From positions 364,078-428,077 of the forward strand of contig NZ_JAESVD010000004.1 of NCBI RefSeq assembly GCF_016765635.1: a stretch of 64,000 nt of DNA, written 5' to 3'. Shown in pieces: positions 53,104 through 62,609 of the stretch; position 1 is the stretch's first letter; every line of letters starts with the position of its first letter. The translations under genes were made by a program, and so were the position numbers. This DNA is from Shewanella schlegeliana (GTDB lineage Bacteria; Pseudomonadota; Gammaproteobacteria; Enterobacterales; Shewanellaceae). The notes beneath the pieces are model-generated. The model searched no databases. It had not been told where the DNA came from and saw only the letters and a program-made list of their open reading frames with translations.

Positions 53104-55128
53104 CTATTTCAGCTTGTAGCTGAAGGTCAACATCAGTTGATGGGCGTTGTAATTGTGGTTCAGGTCACCCAAGGTGATTAAACCTGGAATGCTATCGGGA
53201 GCAACCGCAGCACTGTCGGTATCAAAATAACGTTCAAACTGGTAAGCCAACTTGACTGCCATCTGCTCTGAAATCAGGTATTGCCCGTATAAGCTCACGC
53301 TGTGGTTGTACGAGTAATAACTGCCATAGCTATTGTTGATGTTGCTGCCAGAGTTGTAACCATTCACACCGGTATTACTTGATGAGTTAGCAAATAGGTA
53401 ATCACTACCTAAAATCAATCTGCCATCCATTAAGCCTGAATAAGTTGCACCTAGGCCTAAGTTGATGAACTCATCATTAATCTCTGTGTGCCAAATCGAC
53501 GCTTGGTCGCCACTTTGGTCTGAATCGATCCACTGTTGACCCGCAAATGCATATACCGATAGCGGCGCTGAAAGCTGAGCATGAACATTGATGTCATAGC
53601 CGTAGTCTTTTGCCTGAGTTAGACCGATTACCGTGGCATCATAGTCATCATTGGCGTAGTAAGTGCTAACATCAAAGCTCAACCACTCAAGCGGTGCATA
53701 GTTTGCTCTAGCATTCACTTCACTGCGCTTGCGATCGGCAAGGTTGTATTTGCGCATTAACGACTCAGTCTCGTCGCTAGTCAGCTCATTCGCTTGATAC
53801 TCACTACCGCCACGCTCACCATAGCTCACACCAAAATCTAGGGTCAGCTTGTCGATAGCACGAATGCTTAGCTTGCTCCAAAACTCGTTATCACGAGTCT
53901 CTTCACGCTCGCCGTAGCTACGCTCAACTTGTTTGTAGTCGTAACCTGCTTGTAAGCGGTAACCACTGGCAATACGGTAGCTAGCGTTAGTTTTGAAAGT
54001 CTGGCGCTCGATATCCATCGGTGTGTTCTGTTTAAACGCACCAGACATAGAGTTGAATTCATACTGAGCGAAATCAAATACCGATGAGCGGTTATCACGC
54101 TTGCTATAGTCATAGCTTGCACCTAGGCGTAAGCGGTTACTGACTCGCGTACTGGCAGCAAGGTTTGAACTTAAAGTATCAACCTGACCGTCCCAGTTGT
54201 GAATTGGGTTGCCGCTCATCTGGATAAGGTCTTGATCTTGGATCATACGACCAGTAACCACACGACCACTAAAGACACTAGAAGCTAAACGGTACTGTCC
54301 CGATAACGACACTTGATGTGCTTGGTTATCTGGTGTCGCACTGTATACGTCATAGGCATAAGGTAGGCTTAAATCGCCCATATGGTTGTTATAACGTGAG
54401 CCGTTATAACTCAGCTCTGACAACCAGTTAGCACCATCAAGCACAACACCAGCGCTGAAGTTATCAGTGGTTTCATCAACAGCTTCAGCGAAGTTTGTTG
54501 GTCGTGGACTCGTTAGGCTTGCGCTACGGTGACCGGTTTTATCTTCACGATCAAAACGTGCGTAACTGTTTAAGCCCAGTCCCAGCACCTCAGAGAAGTC
54601 ATACTCGAAACCGATGCCGCTGCGCTGTCTCTGTAGCTCAAGATCCAATACGCGAGTATGCTCACTCGGGTTAAGCATGCCATCGTTTTGCCAAAGGTTA
54701 GTGGCCGCATTGCTGCCTTGGTTAGTGGTAATAGTCTGAAAATCCAGATCCAGCTTGTAATGACCGCTCTTACCCGCTTGCATGCTCACAAAGCCATTAT
54801 CCATACCCAATTGGTGGGCTTGAACGTTAGCTTTATAACCATTTTGCTGATATGCAAGGTCGCTGTTGACACCAGCAACAGCACCATCTTTACCTGTACC
54901 AAACTGGTTTATCGCATAGTTGTCATCGGCATCAATCGCGCCAACACTCACACCTACACTACCAGTGTAACCTTGAGGTTCGACACAACGCTTACACTGA
55001 TAACTCTCAGCTTTAATGTTCGCCGTGTTTGCGTTTTGGATGCCGAAGTTGGCCGCCATTGCGCTACTGCACGTGCCCAATAGTGCAAGAGTGATCAGGT
55101 TTAATGAAAAAGGTTTAATTGAACGCAT
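53104..55128 (-). CDS. dmsF: MtrB/PioB-family outer-membrane beta-barrel of the DMSO reductase
   Basis: Large outer-membrane barrel that sheathes the decaheme DmsE and carries electrons across the outer membrane. 674 residues from the ATG at 55128 (AGGAG eight bases upstream; a GTG at 55137 is less likely). Signal peptide ends SSAMA; a CKRC motif follows near residue 45, the paired cysteines conserved in MtrB proteins. The rest alternates amphipathic strands (for example GYRLQAGYDYKQVERSYGER) and ends in a barrel terminus LTFSYKLK. 17 bp after dmsE. Confidence 0.94.
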   Translation of the reverse strand: MRSIKPFSLNLITLALLGTCSSAMAANFGIQNANTANIKAESYQCKRCVEPQGYTGSVGVSVGAIDADDNYAINQFGTGKDGAVAGVNSDLAYQQNGYKANVQAHQLGMDNGFVSMQAGKSGHYKLDLDFQTITTNQGSNAATNLWQNDGMLNPSEHTRVLDLELQRQRSGIGFEYDFSEVLGLGLNSYARFDREDKTGHRSASLTSPRPTNFAEAVDETTDNFSAGVVLDGANWLSELSYNGSRYNNHMGDLSLPYAYDVYSATPDNQAHQVSLSGQYRLASSVFSGRVVTGRMIQDQDLIQMSGNPIHNWDGQVDTLSSNLAASTRVSNRLRLGASYDYSKRDNRSSVFDFAQYEFNSMSGAFKQNTPMDIERQTFKTNASYRIASGYRLQAGYDYKQVERSYGEREETRDNEFWSKLSIRAIDKLTLDFGVSYGERGGSEYQANELTSDETESLMRKYNLADRKRSEVNARANYAPLEWLSFDVSTYYANDDYDATVIGLTQAKDYGYDINVHAQLSAPLSVYAFAGQQWIDSDQSGDQASIWHTEINDEFINLGLGATYSGLMDGRLILGSDYLFANSSSNTGVNGYNSGSNINNSYGSYYSYNHSVSLYGQYLISEQMAVKLAYQFERYFDTDSAAVAPDSIPGLITLGDLNHNYNAHQLMLTFSYKLK

Positions 55129-55145
55129 AATAGTCACTCCTAGAC

Positions 55146-56120
55146 TTAACGGGCAAAGTTGCTGCCAGCAGGATGGTTAGAACCATGGATCTTGCTGTGG
55201 CAATTTAGGCAACTCTTACCAGCACTGAATGCATCTAGACCTGCTTGACTCGTCATACGACTAGCATGACCATCATCGGCGTGACATTGCTGACACAGCT
55301 GAGGAGTACGAGACTTAAGTAAGTTGTCGTTGACACTGCCATGAGGCGTATGACAGCTAGAGCAGTCTTCCATTACTGGCGCATGTTCCCACAGGAATGG
55401 GCCGCGTTTGTCGGCATGACACTCGGCACATGTCTCATTTAGGCTTGGTTTGATAAGCGCACTTTCGGTCATCGAACCATGAGGGTTGTGGCAATCGGTA
55501 CAGGTCATCTGATCCCACTTCATTGGGTGCGATGAGCGCTTGTTCATATCGGCTTTAGCGCGAGTGTGACATGAAGTACAGGTGTCATTTACCGTTAAGC
55601 GGTCAAGTGCAGGATCTTTCGCTGCATGGATGTTATGACAGTCGCTACAGGCCACTTCTTCTAAGTTGTGGGTACTGTTATGCCATGACATCAGATTAGG
55701 GTCGTTATGACATCCCTCACACACACTGTTTTGGCTTGATGCTGAAAGCTTGCTATCAGGACTAAAGCTAATCATGGGTTCTTTACCACCACGATTATGC
55801 TGACCAAGTGGGCCATGACAGGCTTCACATTGAATGCCAGCCATAGGTGACTTGCTATTACTCATATCACCGTGAACGCCGTCAAAGATCTCCATTACCT
55901 TGGCATTTTTTTTATGGCACATAAGGCAAGAGTCCGCCCCTTTCGGAGAGTACTTACCTTCGCTAAATTTCTCTGTTAATTTTTGTTCGAGTTGCGTTGA
56001 GTCAAGCTTATCCCATGGAGTTGCTTGCGCAGGCAAAACACTGATGAGCATAGTGAGTAAACTACTAGCCATTAACTTGGCCATAAAATTCACTGACTTT
56101 ATGGTTTTTATTGTGGACAT
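55146..56120 (-). CDS. dmsE: decaheme c-type cytochrome of the DMSO reductase
   Basis: Periplasmic MtrA-like cytochrome, 324 residues, carrying electrons from CymA into the DmsF barrel. Ten CXXCH sites are countable: CLMCH, CEACH, CEGCH, CSDCH, CTSCH, CTDCH, CAECH, CSSCH, CQQCH, CLNCH. The signal peptide is around [21 protein letters not shown], so the start may be at 56120 or the ATG at 56084; neither has a strong ribosome site. First gene of the operon; a CRP-like site is about 290 bp upstream. Confidence 0.95.
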   Translation of the reverse strand: MSTIKTIKSVNFMAKLMASSLLTMLISVLPAQATPWDKLDSTQLEQKLTEKFSEGKYSPKGADSCLMCHKKNAKVMEIFDGVHGDMSNSKSPMAGIQCEACHGPLGQHNRGGKEPMISFSPDSKLSASSQNSVCEGCHNDPNLMSWHNSTHNLEEVACSDCHNIHAAKDPALDRLTVNDTCTSCHTRAKADMNKRSSHPMKWDQMTCTDCHNPHGSMTESALIKPSLNETCAECHADKRGPFLWEHAPVMEDCSSCHTPHGSVNDNLLKSRTPQLCQQCHADDGHASRMTSQAGLDAFSAGKSCLNCHSKIHGSNHPAGSNFAR

Positions 56121-56698
56121 TAACTACAGACCGGTTGTATATCGAAGTGGGTATTTTATTCAAGTAGGATATCTAAATTCAAGATTGTGCATATCTGGCA
56201 ATAACTTGAGGCTTGCAGCAAGTTTTCGTGAAAACCGTCTGTTACCTCACAATATAAACACGCAAAACAGATACACCTTAATAGATAGGTAAAACCAATT
56301 CACCATTAAAATCACTAGGATATGTGGTGTTTGAGAATGATTATTATCTTTAGCTGTTGCGCATATAATAAAAAGATGTAACACATTTGACTTAACGAGT
56401 ATAAATTCTTGAAGCTAGATCACTAAGAATTATTAACTGATTCAGGCTTTAGCCATCAATACCCCATAAGAAGTACTAATATCGAACAAAAACTCAACAA
56501 CCCCCAGTTAATAAGTACTGAGTACAACAAGGGTTTTCTCTACCTAGAGTAGAAAAAGGTAAAAGCAGCAGAACAAACACCTGCATAGTTATTATTTGAA
56601 AGACTTTCTAACTCAATCAATGCTTATTGCTTAGCGTATAGTGCTTATAAACCAAGGAGCTATTTATTAATGGCCGATAACATATTACTTTATTAACA
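56121..56698. other. upstream region of the dms operon
   Basis: About 580 AT-rich bases with no convincing gene. It holds the dms promoter, the CRP-like site at 56410-56425, and presumably the promoter of the methyltransferase-like gene to the right. Confidence 0.55.
56410..56425. promoter_or_regulatory. CRP-like half-perfect site upstream of dmsE
   Basis: TTGAAGCTAGATCACT keeps CTAGATCAC of the CRP/FNR consensus exactly, with a degenerate left arm (TTGAAG, also resembling TTGAT). CRP control of dms genes is established in Shewanella oneidensis. The distance to dmsE (about 290 bp) implies a long leader or a role in the divergent gene. Confidence 0.5.
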
Positions 56699-56722
56699 TT
56701 GAAGCGACTCAAAGGAAGAGCC

Positions 56723-57235
56723 TTGCACAATTTCAAGATAAAGTTAGAAAATAAAATCCCCCCACCCATAATCATGCTTGTTTTTGCAGCGCTTATGTGG
56801 GCTATAGCTCAAGTAACTCATAGTAATAAAATCACATCTAGCACAGCATCGACCATAGCGGCCGACAGCTCGCTACCTTTTGTCCAGTTAATGGCAACCG
56901 CTCTACTGTTAGCTTTCGGTGTATTTTGTGCGATTGCAGGAGTGATTAGCTTTAATCGAGCAAAAACCACAGTTCACCCACTCAAGCCTGAAACGGCATC
57001 CGCTCTGGTGACATCCGGCATTTATCGATTCAGCCGCAACCCCATGTATCTAGGTATGGCATTAGCCCTCTGCGCATGGGCGTGTTATTTAGGCTCTATT
57101 TGGAGTGTGGTGGGTATTGCAGGCTTTCTGCTTTATATGTACCGCTTTCAAATACGTCCAGAAGAGCGCGCACTTGAGGCGATCTTTGGACAGGAGTTTA
57201 TCGGCTATAAAAAGCGTGTTAGGCCTTGGATATAA
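56723..57235 (+). CDS. isoprenylcysteine methyltransferase-like membrane protein
   Basis: 170 residues, four to five membrane helices. The C-terminal pattern TSGIYRFSRNPMYLGMALALCAW and YRFQIRPEERALEAIFGQEFIGYKKRVRPWI is the SAM-binding and catalytic region of the ICMT/PEMT-like (DUF1295-type) methyltransferases. The substrate is unknown in bacteria without prenylated proteins. I chose TTG at 56723, with AGGA six bases upstream; a TTG at 56699 has no ribosome site. Confidence 0.82.
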   Translation: MHNFKIKLENKIPPPIIMLVFAALMWAIAQVTHSNKITSSTASTIAADSSLPFVQLMATALLLAFGVFCAIAGVISFNRAKTTVHPLKPETASALVTSGIYRFSRNPMYLGMALALCAWACYLGSIWSVVGIAGFLLYMYRFQIRPEERALEAIFGQEFIGYKKRVRPWI

Positions 57236-57307
57236 AAGAGGTAAAACATGATAGATAAGAGCCGGTCCCTATTACTGAATATCGGCTCAAAATCATCTCA
57301 TAAGCGA

Positions 57308-58753
57308 TTAAAAGTCGCGGAAAATAAGTGACTCTAGGGTTAGTTCAAGCTCCCTTAAGCGTTTTTCGGACAAATCAAGTTTACAGCCTATCATGACAGG
57401 CAGCCCCATCGAACCTTCTAAGTAGCTCAGCCTAACCGCCTTACAAACATCGTTACGATAAGTTAACCAAGAGGCTTGCGCCTGATGGAGTGCTGCCGTT
57501 AAGTCATTATTCTTTGCTACGCGTTCAAGGGCGTTAATAGAGTCGATGACTTCAGAAATTTTTAGATCGATACTCGCTAATTCTCGTTGGGCGCACTTGA
57601 CCATCCCGTCAGTGGTGTATGCTTGCTCAGATTGGCAATCAATTCCGGCAGCAGGATCTTCACCCACAATCACAGTGCTAACGGTTGTGGGCAGATACCA
57701 AGCACCACCAGGGGCTATTTCACGACAGGCTCCCGTGGAATAGGAATCAGCTAAAACAAACTCACTGCCATTCCAAATATAGCGCCTTGCAGAGATACAA
57801 TCACCAACCCCTCGACCTTTCATATACTCGTCAATTCTGCCATTTGCATAACTAACTGCGCTATCCGTTACTAACAGAGGTTCAATCTCAGTGTTATCGT
57901 CAACTAGCCATACAGCACTGCCAAAGTTATATGCTGCATACCAACACATTGTTGAGACGACGAGTTTACTTGTCGTAATCCTAGCCACATCAAGATCTAA
58001 CGAGCCGTCTTCGGCGGGTACGATATCACACGCTAAATTAAGCGCTTTTCTCATCCGAAGAATAAAATCAGGGTTACTTGCTAATGCGCGATCTGCAGCT
58101 GTTGTGACAGGTATCGGCTGCTCAGGTATAGAAACAACCGGGGCTTGTTTGGGCTGGACAATATGAGTGGTACGCGGGCCTTTTTTTACAATTGCAAAAG
58201 GCGTATCCACCAGCCCTTGATAATCGTCCATTTTCAATAAAACGGCTGTAGACCCCGTGGTCGACAAATGCCACTCTTCCCCTGCAGGACTATTAAATTT
58301 AATAGAGACACGACCTTTCATGGTTAAAGCTGTAAGCAATTGGTTAACCTGTTCTTTAGTTAACTCACGCTCGCCACTAAAACTCATGCCCATCTCTTTG
58401 TAGGCAGGTAATTCTGCGCCAAGTAAGCTTTGGTAGTCGTCATTAATACTCAGTGTGATGGTGTCATTTTGTGTTTGGCTGTTGTCGTTATCGTATGAAA
58501 TTGAGCCAAACTTTACTTTGCCTTTTATTTCGGCATTTTCGCCGGCTGCGCGCTGAAAAATAACAGAAACAGGGGAAGGAGCATCGTCTTGTTGCTGGTA
58601 GTCTAGATTTTGGTAACCGACAGCACGACAGGTATGGGTATTATCACAAACAACTTGCCAGTCACCATGAGAGAAACTCTGCACTTCATCCGCTACGCTA
58701 GAGGCAGAAATAAAAAATGATAATAACCCCACTATACGTATATATCTTTGCAT
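57308..58753 (-). CDS. secreted DUF1176/LprI-like two-domain protein
   Basis: About 481 residues. Signal peptide MQRYIRIVGLLSFFISASSVA, then a DUF1176-type region (HGDWQVVCDNTHTCRAVGY, residues about 30-45, through ISARRYIWNGSEFVLADSYSTGACREIAPGGAWYLPT) with paired cysteines. The C-terminal ~100 residues (CQSEQAYTTDGMVKCAQRELASIDLKI ... ASWLTYRNDVCKAVR) resemble the LprI lysozyme-inhibitor domain, an unusual pairing. ATG at 58753 has GGAG ten bases upstream; 58762 is also possible. Periplasmic; function unknown. Confidence 0.75.
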   Translation of the reverse strand: MQRYIRIVGLLSFFISASSVADEVQSFSHGDWQVVCDNTHTCRAVGYQNLDYQQQDDAPSPVSVIFQRAAGENAEIKGKVKFGSISYDNDNSQTQNDTITLSINDDYQSLLGAELPAYKEMGMSFSGERELTKEQVNQLLTALTMKGRVSIKFNSPAGEEWHLSTTGSTAVLLKMDDYQGLVDTPFAIVKKGPRTTHIVQPKQAPVVSIPEQPIPVTTAADRALASNPDFILRMRKALNLACDIVPAEDGSLDLDVARITTSKLVVSTMCWYAAYNFGSAVWLVDDNTEIEPLLVTDSAVSYANGRIDEYMKGRGVGDCISARRYIWNGSEFVLADSYSTGACREIAPGGAWYLPTTVSTVIVGEDPAAGIDCQSEQAYTTDGMVKCAQRELASIDLKISEVIDSINALERVAKNNDLTAALHQAQASWLTYRNDVCKAVRLSYLEGSMGLPVMIGCKLDLSEKRLRELELTLESLIFRDF

Positions 58754-58965
58754 GATTAACATGCTCCCCCCAAAATAACGACTTAATAAAATGGTTTGCA
58801 ACGCAATATGAATATTTGCCTAAAAGAAGCTGACTCGCATTGATTTTGACGATTGTTTATCATGCCTCTAAAATTGCGTGACCACAGAGTTCACATCCAA
58901 ACGCAAACTTAAAACCAGCACTCTAACAAACAAGCTATCCATCTGTTTTAACGGACAATAGTCCC

Positions 58966-59439
58966 ATGATTAACAACAAGGCACAAGTTGCAATGTTCAC
59001 ATTTAAACTGCGTTATTTTATCGGTAGTTGTGCGGTATTATTGCTTTTAAGCTTTATTGCCCTATTTATTCACGATGGGTTTATTCGACCTTTTGTCGGT
59101 GATCTGCTCGTTGTGGTATGGATGTTTTTATTTCTGATTTCATTTATTCATGTCTCACCAATGAAACTTTCAATAAGCGTATTATTGCTCGCTTACGGCG
59201 TAGAAGTTGCGCAATTTTTTAATCTAGTGGACCGACTCGGGTTACAAAGCTACCCGTTAGCTCGAGTCATTATCGGCTCAACATTCGATTGGCTGGATTT
59301 TTTAGCCTATAGCTTAGGTTGGTTAACTATCCTTATCTGGCTAACATTCAAACCTGACACCTCTCCTCGTAACTCTAAATCACACGAATGGAAAAAATCT
59401 GCAGTTAATTATCCTAGTAAAGCTAACAAGAGAAAATGA
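58966..59439 (+). CDS. DUF2809-like small integral membrane protein
   Basis: 157 residues with four hydrophobic helices. YGVEVAQFFNLVDRLGLQSYPLARVIIGSTFDWLDFLAYSLGWL is the conserved block of the DUF2809/VanZ-like proteins. The C-terminus is basic and hydrophilic (SKSHEWKKSAVNYPSKANKRK). The start may instead be the ATG at 58993. No function is known. Start of a run of uncharacterised plus-strand envelope genes. Confidence 0.75.
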   Translation: MINNKAQVAMFTFKLRYFIGSCAVLLLLSFIALFIHDGFIRPFVGDLLVVVWMFLFLISFIHVSPMKLSISVLLLAYGVEVAQFFNLVDRLGLQSYPLARVIIGSTFDWLDFLAYSLGWLTILIWLTFKPDTSPRNSKSHEWKKSAVNYPSKANKRK

Positions 59440-59616
59440 GCAACTCCTGTGAGGCGCATCGCAAATAACTGACCCCGTTAACCATTTACAGTTTATAGAG
59501 TTGCAATTATAAACTAACACTCTATAAGCTACTGTATTTATTATTTAAAAACCATCAAACCAAATTGCTGTCGCCATTAGCGTTTATCCACACTTCATAA
59601 TTAGGCCACGAACAAG

Positions 59617-59928
59617 ATGCCAAATGCGATCTCAACTTTCATGCAAACTCAGCTCGGAAAGGCCATATTTGTTATTGCGGTTCCATTACTGCAATTTATC
59701 GGCCCCAATTTTCTGATTGGTATCGTACGAGTCGACCATGAAGGCGTTGGCACAGGTCTACTGTTTATCTTCAAATGCCTCATTTGGGTATGTGGATTGG
59801 TCATTGCCAGCCTTGTTGTTTCAAGGGTTTATTACAAAACATTCCGCTATGGTTTATGGGCAAATAGCCCTTTAGCTATCCTTGTGCTTTATCAGTTAAA
59901 CCAGTACCTGCCCTACCTTTTATCTTAA
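59617..59928 (+). CDS. small membrane protein, 103 residues
   Basis: Not recognised. Three likely membrane helices (about residues 15-35, 45-67, 80-100) and almost no soluble part. Weak ribosome site. It is followed after 45 bp by another membrane protein gene, so the two may be co-transcribed. Confidence 0.6.
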   Translation: MPNAISTFMQTQLGKAIFVIAVPLLQFIGPNFLIGIVRVDHEGVGTGLLFIFKCLIWVCGLVIASLVVSRVYYKTFRYGLWANSPLAILVLYQLNQYLPYLLS

Positions 59929-59973
59929 ACCAGAGCTAAATGCTTATCGCCACAATCGATGCCAAGGAACTGC

Positions 59974-60675
59974 ATGGCTAATATATTCGCGCCAAAAACC
60001 ACCAGAACACAAAAAGTACTGGCATACATTTCTATGCTGTTATTGGCCTTGATGCTGGTTGCCGTATTTAGCAACACCTTAGTTAACGACGAGGTTTACG
60101 AGCAACTCAGTCTATTTGCCGCCGTGCTATCGCTGCTTTTACTTATTGCTATGTTTTGGAGCTTAAAGCAGAAGCATTCTTGGCTGAGAATCAAGCTTGA
60201 TAATCCCCCCCGCAGCCCGATAAAAGTTATCTTATCTGTCACTATCGCTATTCCCATTTTATTGCACTTCTCACTAGCGAAAGGGCTGCCTGTGGTTATT
60301 CATACCCTGCTGGCCGATAAAGCCGTCGTTGTTGCCACCATAGATGACAAACGCTTTGGCTATTACAGCCGTACCTGCGATGGTGGTTTATACCTTCAAG
60401 GCTATCGTTTTTGGGGCAACGACTATATTTGCGGCATTAGCAAACAGGATTGGGATAGTTATCAATCGGGAGACAAGCTCGTGCTATATGGTGATAAGTC
60501 GCTCATGGGTTTTACCTACCAAAAATACACCCAGCTCACCGATGAATTGTTACAACAGATTATAGCCGAGTCAGCCGCCTTAAGAGCACAAGCTATCACT
60601 AGCAATGAAGCCATGAGCCTTGAACAGGCACGCAAATTTATTGCAGATTCAGACCCAAATAGGTTACCGAAATAA
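59974..60675 (+). CDS. membrane protein with C-terminal soluble domain
   Basis: 233 residues. Two hydrophobic helices (about residues 15-35 and 42-62), a third at about 90-110, then a soluble domain with two cysteines flanking YLQGYRFWGNDYICG and an acidic/Lys-rich tail. Family not recognised. Start at the ATG at 59974, six bases after AAGG, rather than the ATG at 59959. The next gene starts 2 bp after its stop, so they are one operon. Confidence 0.65.
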   Translation: MANIFAPKTTRTQKVLAYISMLLLALMLVAVFSNTLVNDEVYEQLSLFAAVLSLLLLIAMFWSLKQKHSWLRIKLDNPPRSPIKVILSVTIAIPILLHFSLAKGLPVVIHTLLADKAVVVATIDDKRFGYYSRTCDGGLYLQGYRFWGNDYICGISKQDWDSYQSGDKLVLYGDKSLMGFTYQKYTQLTDELLQQIIAESAALRAQAITSNEAMSLEQARKFIADSDPNRLPK

Positions 60676-60677
60676 TC

Positions 60678-61577
60678 ATGTCTATGTTTACTAAAGCGGG
60701 CTCGAAAACCCTAGTTGCAACCTGTATTACAAGTATCGGTTTACTGGCAGGCTGTAGCTTGTCACCCAGTCAAAATCGACTAGAGATAGGACAACTGATG
60801 CTGGAACTGGGCAGTTGCCAGTTCGATGACAATGAACGCAAAGCCATGTATCAAGCCGCAAGTGCCGGTAACCGTATCCCCTTTCCCCTGCTTATTTGCG
60901 AAGGTAAGCGCAGTGACTCGTTTAACAAACGTTGGTTGCAAAGCCGCCGAGCAGTTGATTACAACATTCTCGGCAGCCACTTTGAGGGTGCAGGCTCAGG
61001 CTCTGGTGCTAATTCTAGTGCTAATCATGACGGTTATGGCACAGCTTTAATCGAGATCACCATGCCTGACTGGGGCGCGGCATGCACCGATTTTGGCTAT
61101 GACGATACAACCTGTGATCATTTAGTTTATGGTATTAATGCACCGCATATCGATAAAGTGTCCGCAGAGCAAACACAAACATTACTGCGCAAGCAAAACA
61201 AGCTGGCACAAATCACCAACATCCCCGTCATCAAAGACACCATTTTAATGCCACTCAAACATAATGCTAAAGGCCAGTTAGTCGCCAATTGGGTGGAAGA
61301 TGCAGGGGCACAAAGAACCACTAAAGCCCTTGCCGACAAACTGGGTGAAACGATTAGCAATAACGGTAAGCCATTAGCTGTCACTAGCTATAACTCGCAG
61401 TATGATTTGCTACAGCAAAAAGACTTACCGGCGCAATATCGGGGCGTATTTTATTATGCCACGCCGCAATATATCGATTACAGCAACCGACCAGCGCCGC
61501 AATACGCTATCCCCCTACGCAAGGGCGTACAAGTTCGCGGTTATAAAACCTCTATTTATCGCGCCTTTACTAACTAA
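60678..61577 (+). CDS. uncharacterised lipoprotein, 299 residues
   Basis: Lipoprotein signal MSMFTKAGSKTLVATCITSIGLLAGC (lipobox LAGC), then a globular domain with a Gly/Ser-rich linker GAGSGSGANSSANHDGYG and a cysteine cluster (CTDFGYDDTTCDHL). No family recognised. Two bases after the previous gene and 30 bp before the next, so part of a four- to five-gene envelope operon. Confidence 0.7.
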   Translation: MSMFTKAGSKTLVATCITSIGLLAGCSLSPSQNRLEIGQLMLELGSCQFDDNERKAMYQAASAGNRIPFPLLICEGKRSDSFNKRWLQSRRAVDYNILGSHFEGAGSGSGANSSANHDGYGTALIEITMPDWGAACTDFGYDDTTCDHLVYGINAPHIDKVSAEQTQTLLRKQNKLAQITNIPVIKDTILMPLKHNAKGQLVANWVEDAGAQRTTKALADKLGETISNNGKPLAVTSYNSQYDLLQQKDLPAQYRGVFYYATPQYIDYSNRPAPQYAIPLRKGVQVRGYKTSIYRAFTN

Positions 61578-61607
61578 TAAAATCACTAGACCAACGTTAT
61601 CAACCTT

Positions 61608-62609
61608 ATGAACAAACCATTAATTGTTTTTACGACATTACTTTTGGCCATTATCTCCAGTGCCAATAGTTACGCACTCGGCAGCCTAAAAAAAGACAGT
61701 CTTGAACAAAAGCTATATGAGCAACAAAAAGATCAACAGCAAGATTGTAGATTAAATCAGTTAGACAGCGTGCTCGATTATGATGCCGCCCTCGTCACCA
61801 GAAAGTACGGTCTTAACTTGTCCACTGACAATTCGGTTTGTTGGGTGTTGCCACATAATAAAGAGCAAGCGTTACTATCTTATTTCCAATATTACCAATC
61901 TAACCAAGAGGGCTACCCGAGCTATCTATGGCGAGTGATACTCGTTAATCGATACAGCAATAAAGTCGAAGCGCGTTATACGGGAGTCATGCAAGAAAAT
62001 AGCGCCATAAAGGTTCATTCTGACACGAATAGTATCGTTCACGGCGAATACGCCCTAAACGACAATACGCCAGCATTGGGTTTAATCCTCGACCTTGTCA
62101 ACTACGACAATTCACCACAAAGCCAGCAACATGGTGACTATCAAGCCTTTAAAACCAACCGTTTTATGACCTTGTTTGTACAACAAGGTCATAAGCTGCG
62201 CCCAGTGCTGAAACACCTGCCACTGGATTACGAAATAGAAGGTACGGATATGCAGGGCAGTAATGGCGGCGTCTATCTGCACTACGGCGTACAGGGCAAA
62301 ATTGAGGTGCTAGCAACAAGCAGCCATGGCTACCACGATTTAAAGCTAATGACTCAAGGTCAACAATACCGTACCGATGGTGAATACGATCAAGTTGAGC
62401 CAATCCACTTTAGCAGTGAGCTTAAATTTGATGGCACGCGTTACCCTGTTATCACTGAGCGACTCCCCGCTCCTGAGTTTTGGCAAATAAACCAAACTGG
62501 CGTCAATTTTTTAAGCGAGAGTAACGTTCAGAACGAGAACCGCGATGAAAGCCCTCAACAAACGCCTAATCCAGCGTCAAATCCAGCGGAGAATCAAGAT
62601 GCCAACTAA
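61608..62609 (+). CDS. secreted protein, paralogue of the next gene
   Basis: 333 residues with signal peptide MNKPLIVFTTLLLAIISSANSYA. The body shares with the downstream protein the ordered blocks ALGLILDLVNY, MTLFVQQGHKLRPVLKHLPLDYE and SHGYHDLKLMTQG. The C-terminus is a low-complexity Asn/Gln/Pro tail (QQTPNPASNPAENQDAN), whose coding end overlaps the next gene by 11 bases. Periplasmic; function unknown. Confidence 0.7.
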   Translation: MNKPLIVFTTLLLAIISSANSYALGSLKKDSLEQKLYEQQKDQQQDCRLNQLDSVLDYDAALVTRKYGLNLSTDNSVCWVLPHNKEQALLSYFQYYQSNQEGYPSYLWRVILVNRYSNKVEARYTGVMQENSAIKVHSDTNSIVHGEYALNDNTPALGLILDLVNYDNSPQSQQHGDYQAFKTNRFMTLFVQQGHKLRPVLKHLPLDYEIEGTDMQGSNGGVYLHYGVQGKIEVLATSSHGYHDLKLMTQGQQYRTDGEYDQVEPIHFSSELKFDGTRYPVITERLPAPEFWQINQTGVNFLSESNVQNENRDESPQQTPNPASNPAENQDAN

